From Streptomyces sp. NBC_01283 (GTDB taxonomy: Bacteria > Actinomycetota > Actinomycetes > Streptomycetales > Streptomycetaceae): DNA of 64,000 bases. Shown here one piece after another: positions 41,425 to 50,445 of this stretch. The notes under the pieces were generated by a model. That model did no database searches, was not told the DNA's origin, and saw only the letters and a list, made by a program, of their open reading frames with translations. Both the position numbers and the translations under genes were made by a program. The stretch covers positions 4,743,501-4,807,500 of the forward strand of contig NZ_CP108430.1 of NCBI RefSeq assembly GCF_041435335.1, read 5' to 3'. Within the stretch, counting starts at the first letter, position 1. The number at the start of each line of letters is the position of its first letter.

Positions 41425-43616
41425 CCACGACCTCCCACGCGCCCACGCCGCCGCACGCGGCACAGGGTGAGCGAGCCCACCGGGCCACGCGCACAACGGC
41501 CGCGCGGCTGTGGCGCGGCCGTCCCGACGACCCGCGCTGGGCGCGCCCCGCCTTCCTGGGCCTGCTGCTCGCGACCGCGGTCCTCTACCTCTGGAACCTC
41601 AGCGCCTCCGGCTACGCCAACTCCTTCTACTCCGCGGCCGTCCAGGCGGGCAGCCAGAGCTGGAAGGCGATGTTCTTCGGCTCGCTCGACGCGGGCAACG
41701 CGATCACCGTCGACAAGCCCCCGGCCGCGCTCTGGCCGATGGCCCTGTCCGTACACGTCTTCGGGCTCAACTCGTGGGCGGTGCTCGTCCCGCAGGTGCT
41801 CATGGGCGTCGCGACGGTCGGTGTCCTGTACGCCGCCGTGCGCCGCCGCTTCAGCCCGGCGGCCGGGCTCATCGCGGGCGCGGTGCTCGCGCTGACGCCC
41901 GTCGCCGCGCTGATGTTCCGGTTCAACAACCCGGACGCGCTGCTCGCGCTCCTGATGACCGTCACCGTGTACTGCGTCCTGCGCGCCCTGGAGCACGGCC
42001 GCACCAAGTGGCTTGTCTGGGCGGGCGTCGCGGTCGGTCTCGCCTTCCTGGCCAAGACGCTGCAGGCGTTCCTGATCCTGCCGCCGCTCGCGGTCCTGTA
42101 CGCGGTGTGCGCACCGGTGCGGCTGCGCAAGCGCTTCGGCCAGCTCGCCCTCTCCGGGCTCGCGATGGTCGTCGCGGGCGGCTGGTGGGTCGCGATCGTG
42201 GAGCTGTGGCCCGCGTCGTCACGTCCGTACATCGGCGGCTCGCAGAACAACTCCTTCCTTGAGCTGACCTTCGGCTACAACGGCCTCGGCCGCATCAACG
42301 GCGAGGAGACCGGCAGCGTGGGAGGGGGCGGCGGTCCCGGTGGCGGCGGAGGGGGCAGCCAGTGGGGTGAGACCGGGCTCGGGCGGATGTTCAACTCCGA
42401 GGTGGGCAGCCAGATCTCCTGGCTGATCCCGGCCGCCCTGATCCTGCTCGTCGGCGGCATCGTCCTCACCTGGAAGGCCCGCAGGACGGACACCGTGCGT
42501 GCGGCGTTCGTGGCGTGGGGCAGCGCGCTCCTGATGACGGCGGCCGTCTTCAGCTTCATGGCGGGGATCTTCCACCAGTACTACACGATCGCCCTGGCCC
42601 CCTACATCGCGGCGCTGATCGGCATGGGCGCCACGGTCCTGTGGGAGGAGCGGGCCAAGGGGTGGGCGGGCGCGCTGCTGGGCGTGGCCGTCGCGGGCAC
42701 GGCGTGGTGGGGGTACGTCCTGCTAGGCCGGACCCCCGACTACCTGCCGTGGCTGCGCTGGACGGTGCTGGTCGGCGGCCTCGCGGGCGCAATGGGGCTG
42801 CTGCTTGCGGCCCGTCTCGGGCGGCAACTGGCGCTCGTGGCGGTGGGCCTGAGCTTCGCCGCCTCCGTGGCGGGGCCGGTCGCGTACACCTTCTCCACCG
42901 TGAACAGCGCGCACACCGGATCGATCGTGACCGCGGGCCCGGCTTCGGCGGGGCGGATGGGCGGCGGTCCCGGCGGGCGCGGCGGTCCCGGCGGTGGCGG
43001 AGGCGGCGGCATGGGCCAGCCCCCGGGCCAGAACGGCCAGAACGGCCAGGCCGGCCAGGCCGGCCAGAACGGCAAGCAGGGCGGCAACGCCATGCGGCCC
43101 CCGACCGGCGGGCAGAACGGCGGCGGCATGGGGCAGCCTCCGGGCCAGAACGGCCAGTCGCAGCAGGGGAAGCAGGGCCAGCAGCAGGGTGCCATGCCCG
43201 GCGGCCGGGCCACCGGTGAGCGCGGCGGCATGGGCGGCCTCCTCGACGGCGCCCAGGTCAGCGCCAAGGCGAAAAGGCTCCTGGAGACGGACGCCGGGGA
43301 CTACACCTGGTCGGCGGCGGCCATCGGCTCGCAGAACGCCGCGAGCTACCAACTCGCCACCGGCGACCCGGTGATGGCCATCGGCGGCTTCAACGGCAGC
43401 GACCCGTCCCCGACCCTCGCGCAGTTCAAGCAGTACGTCGAGGACGGAAAGATCCACTACTTCATCTCGGGCGGTGGCATGGGCGGTGGCATGGGAGGCG
43501 GCATGGGCGGCGACAGCGGCACCGGCTCCAAGATCAGTTCCTGGGTGCAGGACACCTTCAAGAAGGTCACGGTCGGCAGCGCGACCTTCTACGACCTGAC
43601 CCAGCCGAAGAGCTGA
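41421..43616 (+). CDS. GT39 (ArnT/PMT-like) membrane glycosyltransferase
   Basis: This is a 731-residue GT-C enzyme. Many membrane helices occupy about 45-500. The acidic loop after helix 1 (SLDAGNAITVDKPP) matches the lipid-linked sugar binding motif of ArnT and related enzymes. Two Gly-rich stretches occur, one in an extracytoplasmic loop (about 295-312) and a long Gly/Gln/Asn/Met-rich segment (about 510-610), followed by a soluble C-terminal domain (about 610-731). It would use the polyprenyl-phosphate sugar from the overlapping GT2/GtrA gene. The acceptor is unknown. Confidence 0.9.
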   Translation: MTTTSHAPTPPHAAQGERAHRATRTTAARLWRGRPDDPRWARPAFLGLLLATAVLYLWNLSASGYANSFYSAAVQAGSQSWKAMFFGSLDAGNAITVDKPPAALWPMALSVHVFGLNSWAVLVPQVLMGVATVGVLYAAVRRRFSPAAGLIAGAVLALTPVAALMFRFNNPDALLALLMTVTVYCVLRALEHGRTKWLVWAGVAVGLAFLAKTLQAFLILPPLAVLYAVCAPVRLRKRFGQLALSGLAMVVAGGWWVAIVELWPASSRPYIGGSQNNSFLELTFGYNGLGRINGEETGSVGGGGGPGGGGGGSQWGETGLGRMFNSEVGSQISWLIPAALILLVGGIVLTWKARRTDTVRAAFVAWGSALLMTAAVFSFMAGIFHQYYTIALAPYIAALIGMGATVLWEERAKGWAGALLGVAVAGTAWWGYVLLGRTPDYLPWLRWTVLVGGLAGAMGLLLAARLGRQLALVAVGLSFAASVAGPVAYTFSTVNSAHTGSIVTAGPASAGRMGGGPGGRGGPGGGGGGGMGQPPGQNGQNGQAGQAGQNGKQGGNAMRPPTGGQNGGGMGQPPGQNGQSQQGKQGQQQGAMPGGRATGERGGMGGLLDGAQVSAKAKRLLETDAGDYTWSAAAIGSQNAASYQLATGDPVMAIGGFNGSDPSPTLAQFKQYVEDGKIHYFISGGGMGGGMGGGMGGDSGTGSKISSWVQDTFKKVTVGSATFYDLTQPKS

Positions 43617-43689
43617 CGCACCCCGTCGTACGAGGGGCCGGCCGCACCCCGCGGCCGGCCCCTCACGCATGCCTGCCGAAAATCGTCTT

Positions 43690-43749
43690 GTACGGCGTAC
43701 GGGAGATGCTCTACGGTGTACATCGCTGACCACTCGTACACCGTATAAG
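43690..43749 (+). promoter_or_regulatory. Promoter/operator of the DHA2 exporter gene
   Basis: A perfect inverted repeat TACGGTGTAC (43712-43721) and GTACACCGTA (43736-43745), with a 14-bp spacer, overlaps a -10-like TATAAG (43744-43749). A related odd palindrome GTACGGCGTAC lies at 43690-43700. The downstream TetR gene product is the likely ligand. Confidence 0.65.
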
Positions 43750-43767
43750 CAGTAGTAAGGAGAGGGT

Positions 43768-45285
43768 ATGACGGCAACGACGACTGCCGAGACCCCCACC
43801 GCCCAGCAAGGGCACCCCCAGCGCTGGCTGATCCTCGGCGTCATCTGCCTCGCCCAGCTCACCGTCCTCCTGGACAACACCGTCCTGAACGTCGCCATCC
43901 CCTCCCTCACCAAGGAACTGGACGCGTCCACGGCCGACATCCAGTGGATGATCAACGCCTACTCGCTCGTACAGTCCGGCCTGCTGCTCACCGCGGGCAG
44001 CGCGTCCGACCGCTACGGCCGCAAGAAGATGCTCACCGCGGGCCTCGCCCTCTTCGGCATCGGCTCGCTGGTCGCGGGCCTCGCCCAGTCCTCGGCGCAG
44101 CTCATCGCCGCGCGGGCCGGGATGGGCATCGGCGGCGCGCTCCTGATCACCACCACGCTCGCCGTGATCGTGCAGATCTTCGACGACACCGAGCGGATGA
44201 AGGCGATCGGCCTCTGGTCGACCGTCAACTCCCTCGGCTTCGCCGTGGGCCCGCTGATGGGCGGCGTCATGCTCAACCACTTCTGGTGGGGCGCGATCTT
44301 CCTCATCAACATCCCCGTCGTGATCGTCGCGCTCGCCGCCGTGGTCAAGCTCGTCCCCGAGTCCAAGAACCCGCAGGGGGACCGCCCCGACCTGCTCGGC
44401 GCGCTGCTCTCCACCATCGGCATGGCCTCGGTCGTGTACGCGATCATCTCCGGGCCCGAGCACGGCTGGACGTCGACGCAGGTGCTCGTCGCTGCGGCGG
44501 TGGGCGTGGTCGTCCTCGGCGTCTTCGTCGTCTGGGAGCTGCGCATCCCGTATCCGATGCTGGACATGCACTTCTTCCGCAACCAGAAGTTCATCGGCGC
44601 CGTCGCGGGCGCCATCCTGGTCGCCTTCGGCATGGGCGGCTCGCTGTTCCTGCTGACCCAGCACCTCCAGTTCGTGCTCGGTTACGAGCCGTTGGAGGCG
44701 GGCCTGCGGACGGCGCCGCTCGCGGTCACCGTCGTCGCGCTCAACCTCACCGGCCTGGGCGCACGCCTCCTGAAGAGGACGAGCACCCCCGCGACGATCG
44801 CCATCGGCATGAGTCTGCTCTCCGCGGGCCTCGCCGCGATCGCCGTGCTCGGCGGCGACAACTACGCCGGGATGCTGGCCGGTCTCATCGTGATGGGCGC
44901 GGGCATCGCGCTCGCCATGCCCGCCATGGCCAACGCGATCATGAGCGCCATCCCGCCGGAGAAGGCGGGCGTGGGAGCGGGCGTCAACGGCACGCTCGCG
45001 GAGTTCGGCAACGGTCTGGGCGTCGCCGTCCTCGGCGCTGTCCTGAACTCACGCTTCGCCTCGCTCGTCACCGTCTCCGCGGTCTCCCTGCCCGCCGCGC
45101 TCGCCGCGGCGGGGTCGGACGCCGAACGCACGGAGATCTCCGACGCGTTCTCCTCGGGTCTGGAGACCAGTCAGCTGGTGGGCGCGGTGGCCGTGCTCCT
45201 CGGGGGCATGCTGGCGGCCGCGTTGCTGAAGCGCGCGGAGAGGGCAGACTCTGCCAAGGCGGACCCGGCCGCGGCGTCCGCATAG
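43768..45285 (+). CDS. DHA2-family MFS drug exporter
   Basis: This 505-residue protein has 14 predicted membrane segments and the DHA2 (EmrB/QacA) signatures: LDNTVLNVAIPSL in helix 1, the motif A loop GSASDRYGRKKM, and GFAVGPLMGGVM (motif C, antiporter). It exports drugs or other amphipathic compounds by proton antiport. An operator overlaps its promoter, and a TetR gene follows 96 bp downstream in the same direction, giving a classical repressor-exporter pair. Confidence 0.94.
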   Translation: MTATTTAETPTAQQGHPQRWLILGVICLAQLTVLLDNTVLNVAIPSLTKELDASTADIQWMINAYSLVQSGLLLTAGSASDRYGRKKMLTAGLALFGIGSLVAGLAQSSAQLIAARAGMGIGGALLITTTLAVIVQIFDDTERMKAIGLWSTVNSLGFAVGPLMGGVMLNHFWWGAIFLINIPVVIVALAAVVKLVPESKNPQGDRPDLLGALLSTIGMASVVYAIISGPEHGWTSTQVLVAAAVGVVVLGVFVVWELRIPYPMLDMHFFRNQKFIGAVAGAILVAFGMGGSLFLLTQHLQFVLGYEPLEAGLRTAPLAVTVVALNLTGLGARLLKRTSTPATIAIGMSLLSAGLAAIAVLGGDNYAGMLAGLIVMGAGIALAMPAMANAIMSAIPPEKAGVGAGVNGTLAEFGNGLGVAVLGAVLNSRFASLVTVSAVSLPAALAAAGSDAERTEISDAFSSGLETSQLVGAVAVLLGGMLAAALLKRAERADSAKADPAAASA

Positions 45286-45381
45286 CATCGGCGGGTGGGT
45301 GGCGGACTGGCCAATTCCGGTCTGTCGCCCGCCCCGGACGACCGGTATCGGTACAAGAGCTCAGGACCAGAAAGGTGCGCC

Positions 45382-46152
45382 ATGGCGAAGGCAGCCGATC
45401 GCGCGAAGCGCCCCGCGCGGACCAGCGTCTGGCTGGAGGGCAAGGCCCCCCGGAACGGCGCGGGCCGCAGGAGCGATCAGCCGTCGGGCCTGGACCGTGA
45501 GCGCATCACCGAGGCCACGGTCCGCCTCCTGGACGAGGAGGGCCTCGCCAAGTTCTCCATGCGCCGCCTCGCCGCGGACCTGAACGTCACGGCGATGTCC
45601 GTGTACTGGTACGTCGACACCAAGGACGACCTCCTCGAACTGGCCCTGGACGCGGCCGCCGGGGAGATGGTCCTGCCGGATTCCGACGCGGTCACGGCCG
45701 AACGGTGGCGTGAGGTGCTGCGCGAACTGGCCGAGGAGTACCGGGGGCTGCTGGTCCGGCACGCCTGGGTGTCACCGCTGGTCGGCAACTTCCTCAACAT
45801 CGGCCCGAACTGGCTCAAGTTCGCCCTGACCGTGCAGGAGGTGGTGCGCAGGACCGGCCTGCCGGCGGAGAAGCAGGCCGGGGCCATCGCCGCCGTCTTC
45901 CAGTTCGTCTACGGGTTCGGCACCGTGCAGGGCCACTACATCGCGCGGTGTGCCGCGGCGGGGCTCACTCCCGGGGAGTACTTCAAGGAGGCCATGGGCG
46001 CGGTCCACGACCACCCGGACGTGGAGAAGACCCTGCACAGCGCCTCCGACATGATGGAGGCGCGGGGCGGGGCCACGGTCGAGGAGATGTGGGAGCTGGA
46101 CTTCAAGGTCGCGCTCGACCTCCTCGTCGCGGGCATCGAGGCGATGCTCTAG
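45382..46152 (+). CDS. TetR-family repressor (TetR_C_1 type)
   Basis: This 256-residue protein starts at ATG 45382, with GAAAGG upstream. After a basic 30-residue tail the DNA-binding domain (about 35-85) has RRLAADLNVTAMSVYWYVDTKDDL. The C-terminal domain resembles that of tetracycline repressors (TetR_C_1). It lies downstream of the exporter and probably binds the palindrome at 43712-43745. An FMN/F420-type oxidoreductase gene converges on it. Confidence 0.9.
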   Translation: MAKAADRAKRPARTSVWLEGKAPRNGAGRRSDQPSGLDRERITEATVRLLDEEGLAKFSMRRLAADLNVTAMSVYWYVDTKDDLLELALDAAAGEMVLPDSDAVTAERWREVLRELAEEYRGLLVRHAWVSPLVGNFLNIGPNWLKFALTVQEVVRRTGLPAEKQAGAIAAVFQFVYGFGTVQGHYIARCAAAGLTPGEYFKEAMGAVHDHPDVEKTLHSASDMMEARGGATVEEMWELDFKVALDLLVAGIEAML

Positions 46153-46159
46153 CGGGCGG

Positions 46160-46621
46160 CTACGCCTTCGCCGCGGGGAAACCGCCCGTGGCCACCGGGC
46201 CCCACCGCTCCGGGGTGATCCGGATGATGGACTTGCCCTGCTTCACCATCGCCTCGCGGTACTCGTCCCAGTCGGGGTGCTCGCCGGAGATGTTCCGGAA
46301 GTACTCGACGAGGGGCTCCACCGACTCCGGGGAGTCGATGACCTCCGCCGTCCCGTCGATCTGCACCCAGGGCCCGTTCCACTCGTCGCTCAGCACCATG
46401 ATGCTGACCTTCGGATTCCGCTTGGCGTTCCGCGTCTTGGCCCGCTCCGGGTAGGTGGACACCACGATCCGCCCGGAGTCGTCGACCCCGCACGTCAGGG
46501 GGGATCCCTGCGGGGTTCCGTCGCCACGGGCGGTGAGCAGGATCGCGCGGTGGCGCGGGCGAACGAAGTCCAGCAACTCATCGAGGGACACGGTGGTGTT
46601 GGTCGCGATGTTCGGTGCCAT
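46160..46621 (-). CDS. PPOX-class F420/FMN-dependent oxidoreductase
   Basis: This is a 153-residue split-barrel protein from ATG 46621. Motifs RPRHRAILLTARGDGTPQGSP are of the pyridoxamine-5-phosphate-oxidase-like superfamily; the Streptomyces homologues are usually annotated as PPOX-class F420-dependent enzymes. Cofactor and substrate are inferred from family only. Its stop lies 7 bp from the stop of the convergent TetR gene. Confidence 0.87.
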   Translation of the reverse strand: MAPNIATNTTVSLDELLDFVRPRHRAILLTARGDGTPQGSPLTCGVDDSGRIVVSTYPERAKTRNAKRNPKVSIMVLSDEWNGPWVQIDGTAEVIDSPESVEPLVEYFRNISGEHPDWDEYREAMVKQGKSIIRITPERWGPVATGGFPAAKA

Positions 46622-46936
46622 GGCTCGCACCCTACGCCGGGGGCGGCGCGAGGGAACGCGCCTCTCCCGCCCCCCCCTGCCTGATTGCCCCGCAGCACCA
46701 CGCCGACGAACGAGCCTTCCCGCTCTCACCCACCCGCCCGATTGCCCGCAGTCGGCAGCGAGACGCGAGGGGACGTGCCGGTATGTCTGCCCGGAGCACG
46801 GTTCGCGGCGCTCCGGAGCCGAAGCACCCCGGCGGCCACCGGACGATGGCGAGGACGGACATACCGGCGCGGCCCCGCACCCACAGACGGACCAGCACCG
46901 CACCCGGCCCCGGCACCCGGCCCCCGCCCCGCCCCC
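46622..46936. other. 315-bp intergenic region containing a dispersed repeat
   Basis: No gene is supported. The region contains the inverted-repeat-bounded element described separately at 46777-46868. The rest is GC-rich, low-complexity sequence between the oxidoreductase gene start and the YceI gene stop. Confidence 0.6.
46777..46868 (-). repeat. Dispersed 92-bp element, copy A
   Basis: The element is bounded by perfect 11-bp inverted repeats, GCCGGTATGTC (46777-46787) and GACATACCGGC (46858-46868). Read on the minus strand, its interior is about 85 percent identical (by eye, about 45 of 53 positions) to copy B at 61558-61626. Confidence 0.75.
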
Positions 46937-47755
46937 CTAGACCTGCGGCAGCGCATCCCCCTGGACCGTCTGGATGTCCAGTTCCACCCTGAGCGTCGTG
47001 CCGATGGCCGAGATGCCCGCCTGCACCACCTGGTTGTAGTTCATGGCGAAGTCCTCGCGGCGCAGTTCCGCCGTGGCGCGGAACGCCGCCCGGGTGCCGC
47101 CCCAGGGGTCCGCGCCGGTGCCGAGGTAGCTCAGGTCCAGGTCGACCGGGCGTACGACACCGTGCATGCCCAGCTCGCCGTGCACCGTCCAGCGGTCGGG
47201 ACCGGCGGGCGTGAGGCCGGTGGAGCGGAAGGTGAGCTCCGGGTACTGGTCGACGTCCAGGAAGTCGGGCGACTTCAGGTGGCCGTCCCGCATGCCGTTG
47301 CCGGTGTCGATGGACGCCGACCTGATGACCGCCTCGACGCGCGACTTCTCCACGTCCTCGGCGATCTCCACGCGCCCGCCGAACTCGGTGAACCGGCCGT
47401 GCACGCTGGTGATCCCCAGGTGCTGCGCGGTCGCGCCCACGGTCGAGTGCGCCGGGTCGATGGTCCACGGCCCGGGCGGCGGCAGCTCCGTGCCGCCCTG
47501 CCGGGCCAGGACGATGTTGCCGACCTCGGCGCGGCCGCTCGCCGTGACGAGCGCGGTCGAGGCCACGGGGGCGTAGCCGACCGCGGTGACGATCACGGTG
47601 TACGGGCCCGGAGGCAGTTCCGTCGCGTCGCGCACGGCTCCCTCGCCGTCCGCCGCGGCCCGCAGCACCTGCGTACCGGTCATGTCGGTGAGGGTGACGA
47701 CCGCGTGCGATACCGCCCACCCGTCACGTGTGCGGATCCGAGCGCTGAGTCCCAT
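46937..47755 (-). CDS. YceI-family protein with N-terminal carboxypeptidase-regulatory-like domain
   Basis: This is a 272-residue protein from ATG 47755 with AAGGAG upstream. Residues about 3-85 form a carboxypeptidase regulatory-like (transthyretin-type) beta domain (GEGAVRDATELPPGPYTVIVTAVGY). Residues about 95-270 form a YceI lipocalin-like barrel (WTIDPAHSTVGATAQHLGIT, GRFTEFGG), which in other bacteria binds polyisoprenoids. No signal peptide is visible. The N-terminal domain resembles the repeats at the C-terminus of the upstream exporter, linking the two products. It lies 156 bp downstream of that gene. Confidence 0.88.
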   Translation of the reverse strand: MGLSARIRTRDGWAVSHAVVTLTDMTGTQVLRAAADGEGAVRDATELPPGPYTVIVTAVGYAPVASTALVTASGRAEVGNIVLARQGGTELPPPGPWTIDPAHSTVGATAQHLGITSVHGRFTEFGGRVEIAEDVEKSRVEAVIRSASIDTGNGMRDGHLKSPDFLDVDQYPELTFRSTGLTPAGPDRWTVHGELGMHGVVRPVDLDLSYLGTGADPWGGTRAAFRATAELRREDFAMNYNQVVQAGISAIGTTLRVELDIQTVQGDALPQV

Positions 47756-47911
47756 CCCGTTTTCTCCTTGCCAAGCTCAAAAAGAGTGCGGCCCCCGGCG
47801 GCGGTGACACGGCCGTCCCCTGCCGTGTACGTCACCACCAACCCGGGGGCCCTTTCCACACCGGCCCGCGAGCACGCATCCGCTCAGAGCGCGCGCACGG
47901 GCCGGGGTCAA

Positions 47912-50431
47912 CTACTCGCCCGGGTGGGCGAGTTCGATGTCGTGGTCGCCGACACCTTCACCGGAGACGGTCAGACCCGTCGCCACCGGCGGGTAACCGG
48001 TCGCGATGACCGTGTACTCGCCGCTGTCCAGGTCGGTGAAGGCGTACGCGCCGTCCGACCCGGTGGTGGCGGAGGCCACGACGTTGCCCGCCGCGTCCAC
48101 CAGGGTGACGCGGGCGTCGTTCAGCGGACCGCCCTTGGCGCGCACGGTGCCGAGCACCTGCGAACCGGCGTTCAGCTCGACCTCGACCCGGGTGACGCCG
48201 ACCGCGCCGACCTCGACGGGCAGCGCCATCGGGCGGTGCCCCGCGGCGTTCACCGCGATGGTGACCTGGCCGGGCACCAGCTCGGCGAAGGTGAACTCGC
48301 CCTGCTCGCCGGTGATCCCGGTGGCCAGGACGTCGCCGCGCACGTCGGTCACGATGACCATCGCGCCGGAGACCGGCAGCTTGCCGTCGGAGGCCCGCAC
48401 CACACCGCTGAGGCCGCTCGTGCCGCTCAGCAGGATGTCGTACGTGAGCGCCTCGTCGGAGACGACGACCGTGGAGGCCTGGGGCTGGAAACCGTCGGCC
48501 GAAGCGATCAGCACGTACGAGCCGGCACCGGGGGCGTCGACCGCGTAGGAACCGTCGGCCTGCGCGACCGCACGGCCGAGCTGGCGTCCCCCGAGGGAGA
48601 TCAGCGTGACCGCGGCCCGCGGGACCGGAGTGCTCTCGGCGCCGCGGACGAAGCCGTGGACCGGAGTGCCGCCGGTGATCTGCGGCGGGGCGTCACCGGT
48701 GGCCGATGAGGCCAGCGCGGCGAGCTTCTGCGTGCCGTCGGGACCCGCTTCGGTGTGCGCGCCGACGGAGGCGAGGACCGGCTGCTCCTCGGTGGCCGCG
48801 GTGTTCGAGGGGGCGGCCACAGGGGAGTCCGAGGACTCGGCGGCCTGGGCCAGCGCACCGGACGTACGCAACGGGACCTCCTTGATGAAGATCGTGATCA
48901 GGAAGGCGAGGAAGGCCAGCGGCGCCGCGATCAGGAAGACGTCGGCGATGCCGTGCCCGTAGGCGCTCTCCATGACCGTGCGGAACGGGGCCGGGAGCTT
49001 GTCCAGGTCCGGGATGGCGCCGCCACCCGTGCCGCCGTGACCCGCCTGCGCGGCCTTCGGGCCGAGGTCGGCCAGGCCGTCCTTCACGTAGTCGGTGATG
49101 CGGGTCGCCATCACGGCGCCGAGCGCCGAGACGCCGATGGCGCCACCGAGGGAACGGAAGAAGGTGACGACCGAGCTCGCGGAGCCGAGGTCCTCGGGAG
49201 CGACCTGGTTCTGCGTGGCGAGCACGAGGTTCTGCATCATCATGCCGATGCCGAGACCCATCAGGGCCATGAAGATCGCGATGTGCCAGTACTCGGTGTC
49301 GTAGCGCATCGTGCCGAGCAGGCCGAGACCCGCGGTCAGGAGCGCACCGCCGGCGACCAGCCAGACCTTCCACTTGCCGGTCTTGGTGATGACCTGGCCC
49401 GATACCGTCGAGGAGATGAACAGGCCACCGATCATCGGGATCGTCATGACACCGGACATCGTCGGCGACTTGTCGCGCGCCAGCTGGAAGTACTGGCTGA
49501 AGAACACCGTGCCCGCGAACATGCCGACACCCACGAAGAGCGAGGCGAGGGAGGCGAGGGTGATGGTGCGGTTGCGGAAGAGCCGCAGCGGGATGATCGG
49601 CTCGCTCGCCTTGGACTCGACGAGCAGGAAGAGCAGGCCGAGGACGATCGAACCGCCGACCATGGCGCCGGTCTGCCAGGACATCCAGTCGTACTTGTCG
49701 CCCGCGAAGGTCACCCAGACCAGGAGCAGGCAGACGGCCGCCGTGATGAAGAAGGCGCCGCCCCAGTCGACCTTGACGTCCCGCTTCACGACGGGGAGCT
49801 TCAGGGTCTTCTGCAGGACGATCAGGGCGATGATCGCGAAGGGCACGCCGACGTAGAAGCACCAGCGCCAGCCGAGCCACGACGTGTCGGTGATGACACC
49901 GCCGAGCAGCGGGCCGCCGACGGTGGCGACGGCGAAGGTCGCGCCGAGGTAGCCGGAGTAGCGGCCGCGCTCGCGCGGGGAGATCATCGCGGCCATCACG
50001 ATCTGCGCGAGGGCGGAGAGACCGCCCACGCCGATGCCCTGCACGACACGGCAGGCGATCAGCATCTCGGCGCTCTGCGAGAGACCGGCGACGATCGAAC
50101 CGCCGACGTAGATGATCAGGGCTATCTGGACCAGGGCCTTCTTGCTGAAGAGGTCCGACAGCTTGCCCCACAGGGGCGTGGTCGCCGTCATCGCCAGGAG
50201 CGAGGCGGTGACGACCCAGGTGTAGGCGGACTGTCCGCCGCCCAGGTCGCCGATGATTTCGGGCAGGGCGTTGGAGACGATCGTCGACGACAGGATCGCG
50301 ACGAACATGCCGAGCAGCAGGCCGGAAAGGGCCTCCATGATCTGCCGGTGCGTCATCGGGGCGTTCTCGTCGTGCGACGCTCCGTGCTTGGCGTGGCTGC
50401 CCCGCACACCGGATGGTGTGGTTGTTGCCAT
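47912..50431 (-). CDS. DHA2-type MFS exporter fused to carboxypeptidase-regulatory-like repeats
   Basis: This 839-residue protein has a 14-helix DHA2 transporter (about 25-535; LFVAILSSTIVSNALPEI, motif A GKLSDLFSKK, motif C GPLLGGV). After a linker (540-585) come three repeated carboxypeptidase-regulatory-like beta domains (about 588-670, 671-750 and 755-839), each with the pattern G(S/E)YxF/V...G.Y and A.G. The tail after helix 14 would normally be cytoplasmic, which is odd for this kind of domain. It is co-directional with the MarR gene 14 bp upstream, so it is probably MarR-controlled. Confidence 0.9.
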   Translation of the reverse strand: MATTTPSGVRGSHAKHGASHDENAPMTHRQIMEALSGLLLGMFVAILSSTIVSNALPEIIGDLGGGQSAYTWVVTASLLAMTATTPLWGKLSDLFSKKALVQIALIIYVGGSIVAGLSQSAEMLIACRVVQGIGVGGLSALAQIVMAAMISPRERGRYSGYLGATFAVATVGGPLLGGVITDTSWLGWRWCFYVGVPFAIIALIVLQKTLKLPVVKRDVKVDWGGAFFITAAVCLLLVWVTFAGDKYDWMSWQTGAMVGGSIVLGLLFLLVESKASEPIIPLRLFRNRTITLASLASLFVGVGMFAGTVFFSQYFQLARDKSPTMSGVMTIPMIGGLFISSTVSGQVITKTGKWKVWLVAGGALLTAGLGLLGTMRYDTEYWHIAIFMALMGLGIGMMMQNLVLATQNQVAPEDLGSASSVVTFFRSLGGAIGVSALGAVMATRITDYVKDGLADLGPKAAQAGHGGTGGGAIPDLDKLPAPFRTVMESAYGHGIADVFLIAAPLAFLAFLITIFIKEVPLRTSGALAQAAESSDSPVAAPSNTAATEEQPVLASVGAHTEAGPDGTQKLAALASSATGDAPPQITGGTPVHGFVRGAESTPVPRAAVTLISLGGRQLGRAVAQADGSYAVDAPGAGSYVLIASADGFQPQASTVVVSDEALTYDILLSGTSGLSGVVRASDGKLPVSGAMVIVTDVRGDVLATGITGEQGEFTFAELVPGQVTIAVNAAGHRPMALPVEVGAVGVTRVEVELNAGSQVLGTVRAKGGPLNDARVTLVDAAGNVVASATTGSDGAYAFTDLDSGEYTVIATGYPPVATGLTVSGEGVGDHDIELAHPGE

Positions 50432-50445
50432 GGGCTTCCTCTTCG

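Noticed and set aside
43690..43700. GTACGGCGTAC as an independent operator
   Set aside because: Odd-length palindromes with GTAC ends are frequent in this GC-rich DNA; kept only as an accessory to the longer inverted repeat.
46632..47720. Minus-strand frame running through the YceI gene into the repeat element
   Set aside because: It is an alternative frame of the YceI gene; only its tail crosses copy A, so the shared SGxPxTVLRA peptide is a property of the DNA repeat and not evidence of a gene.
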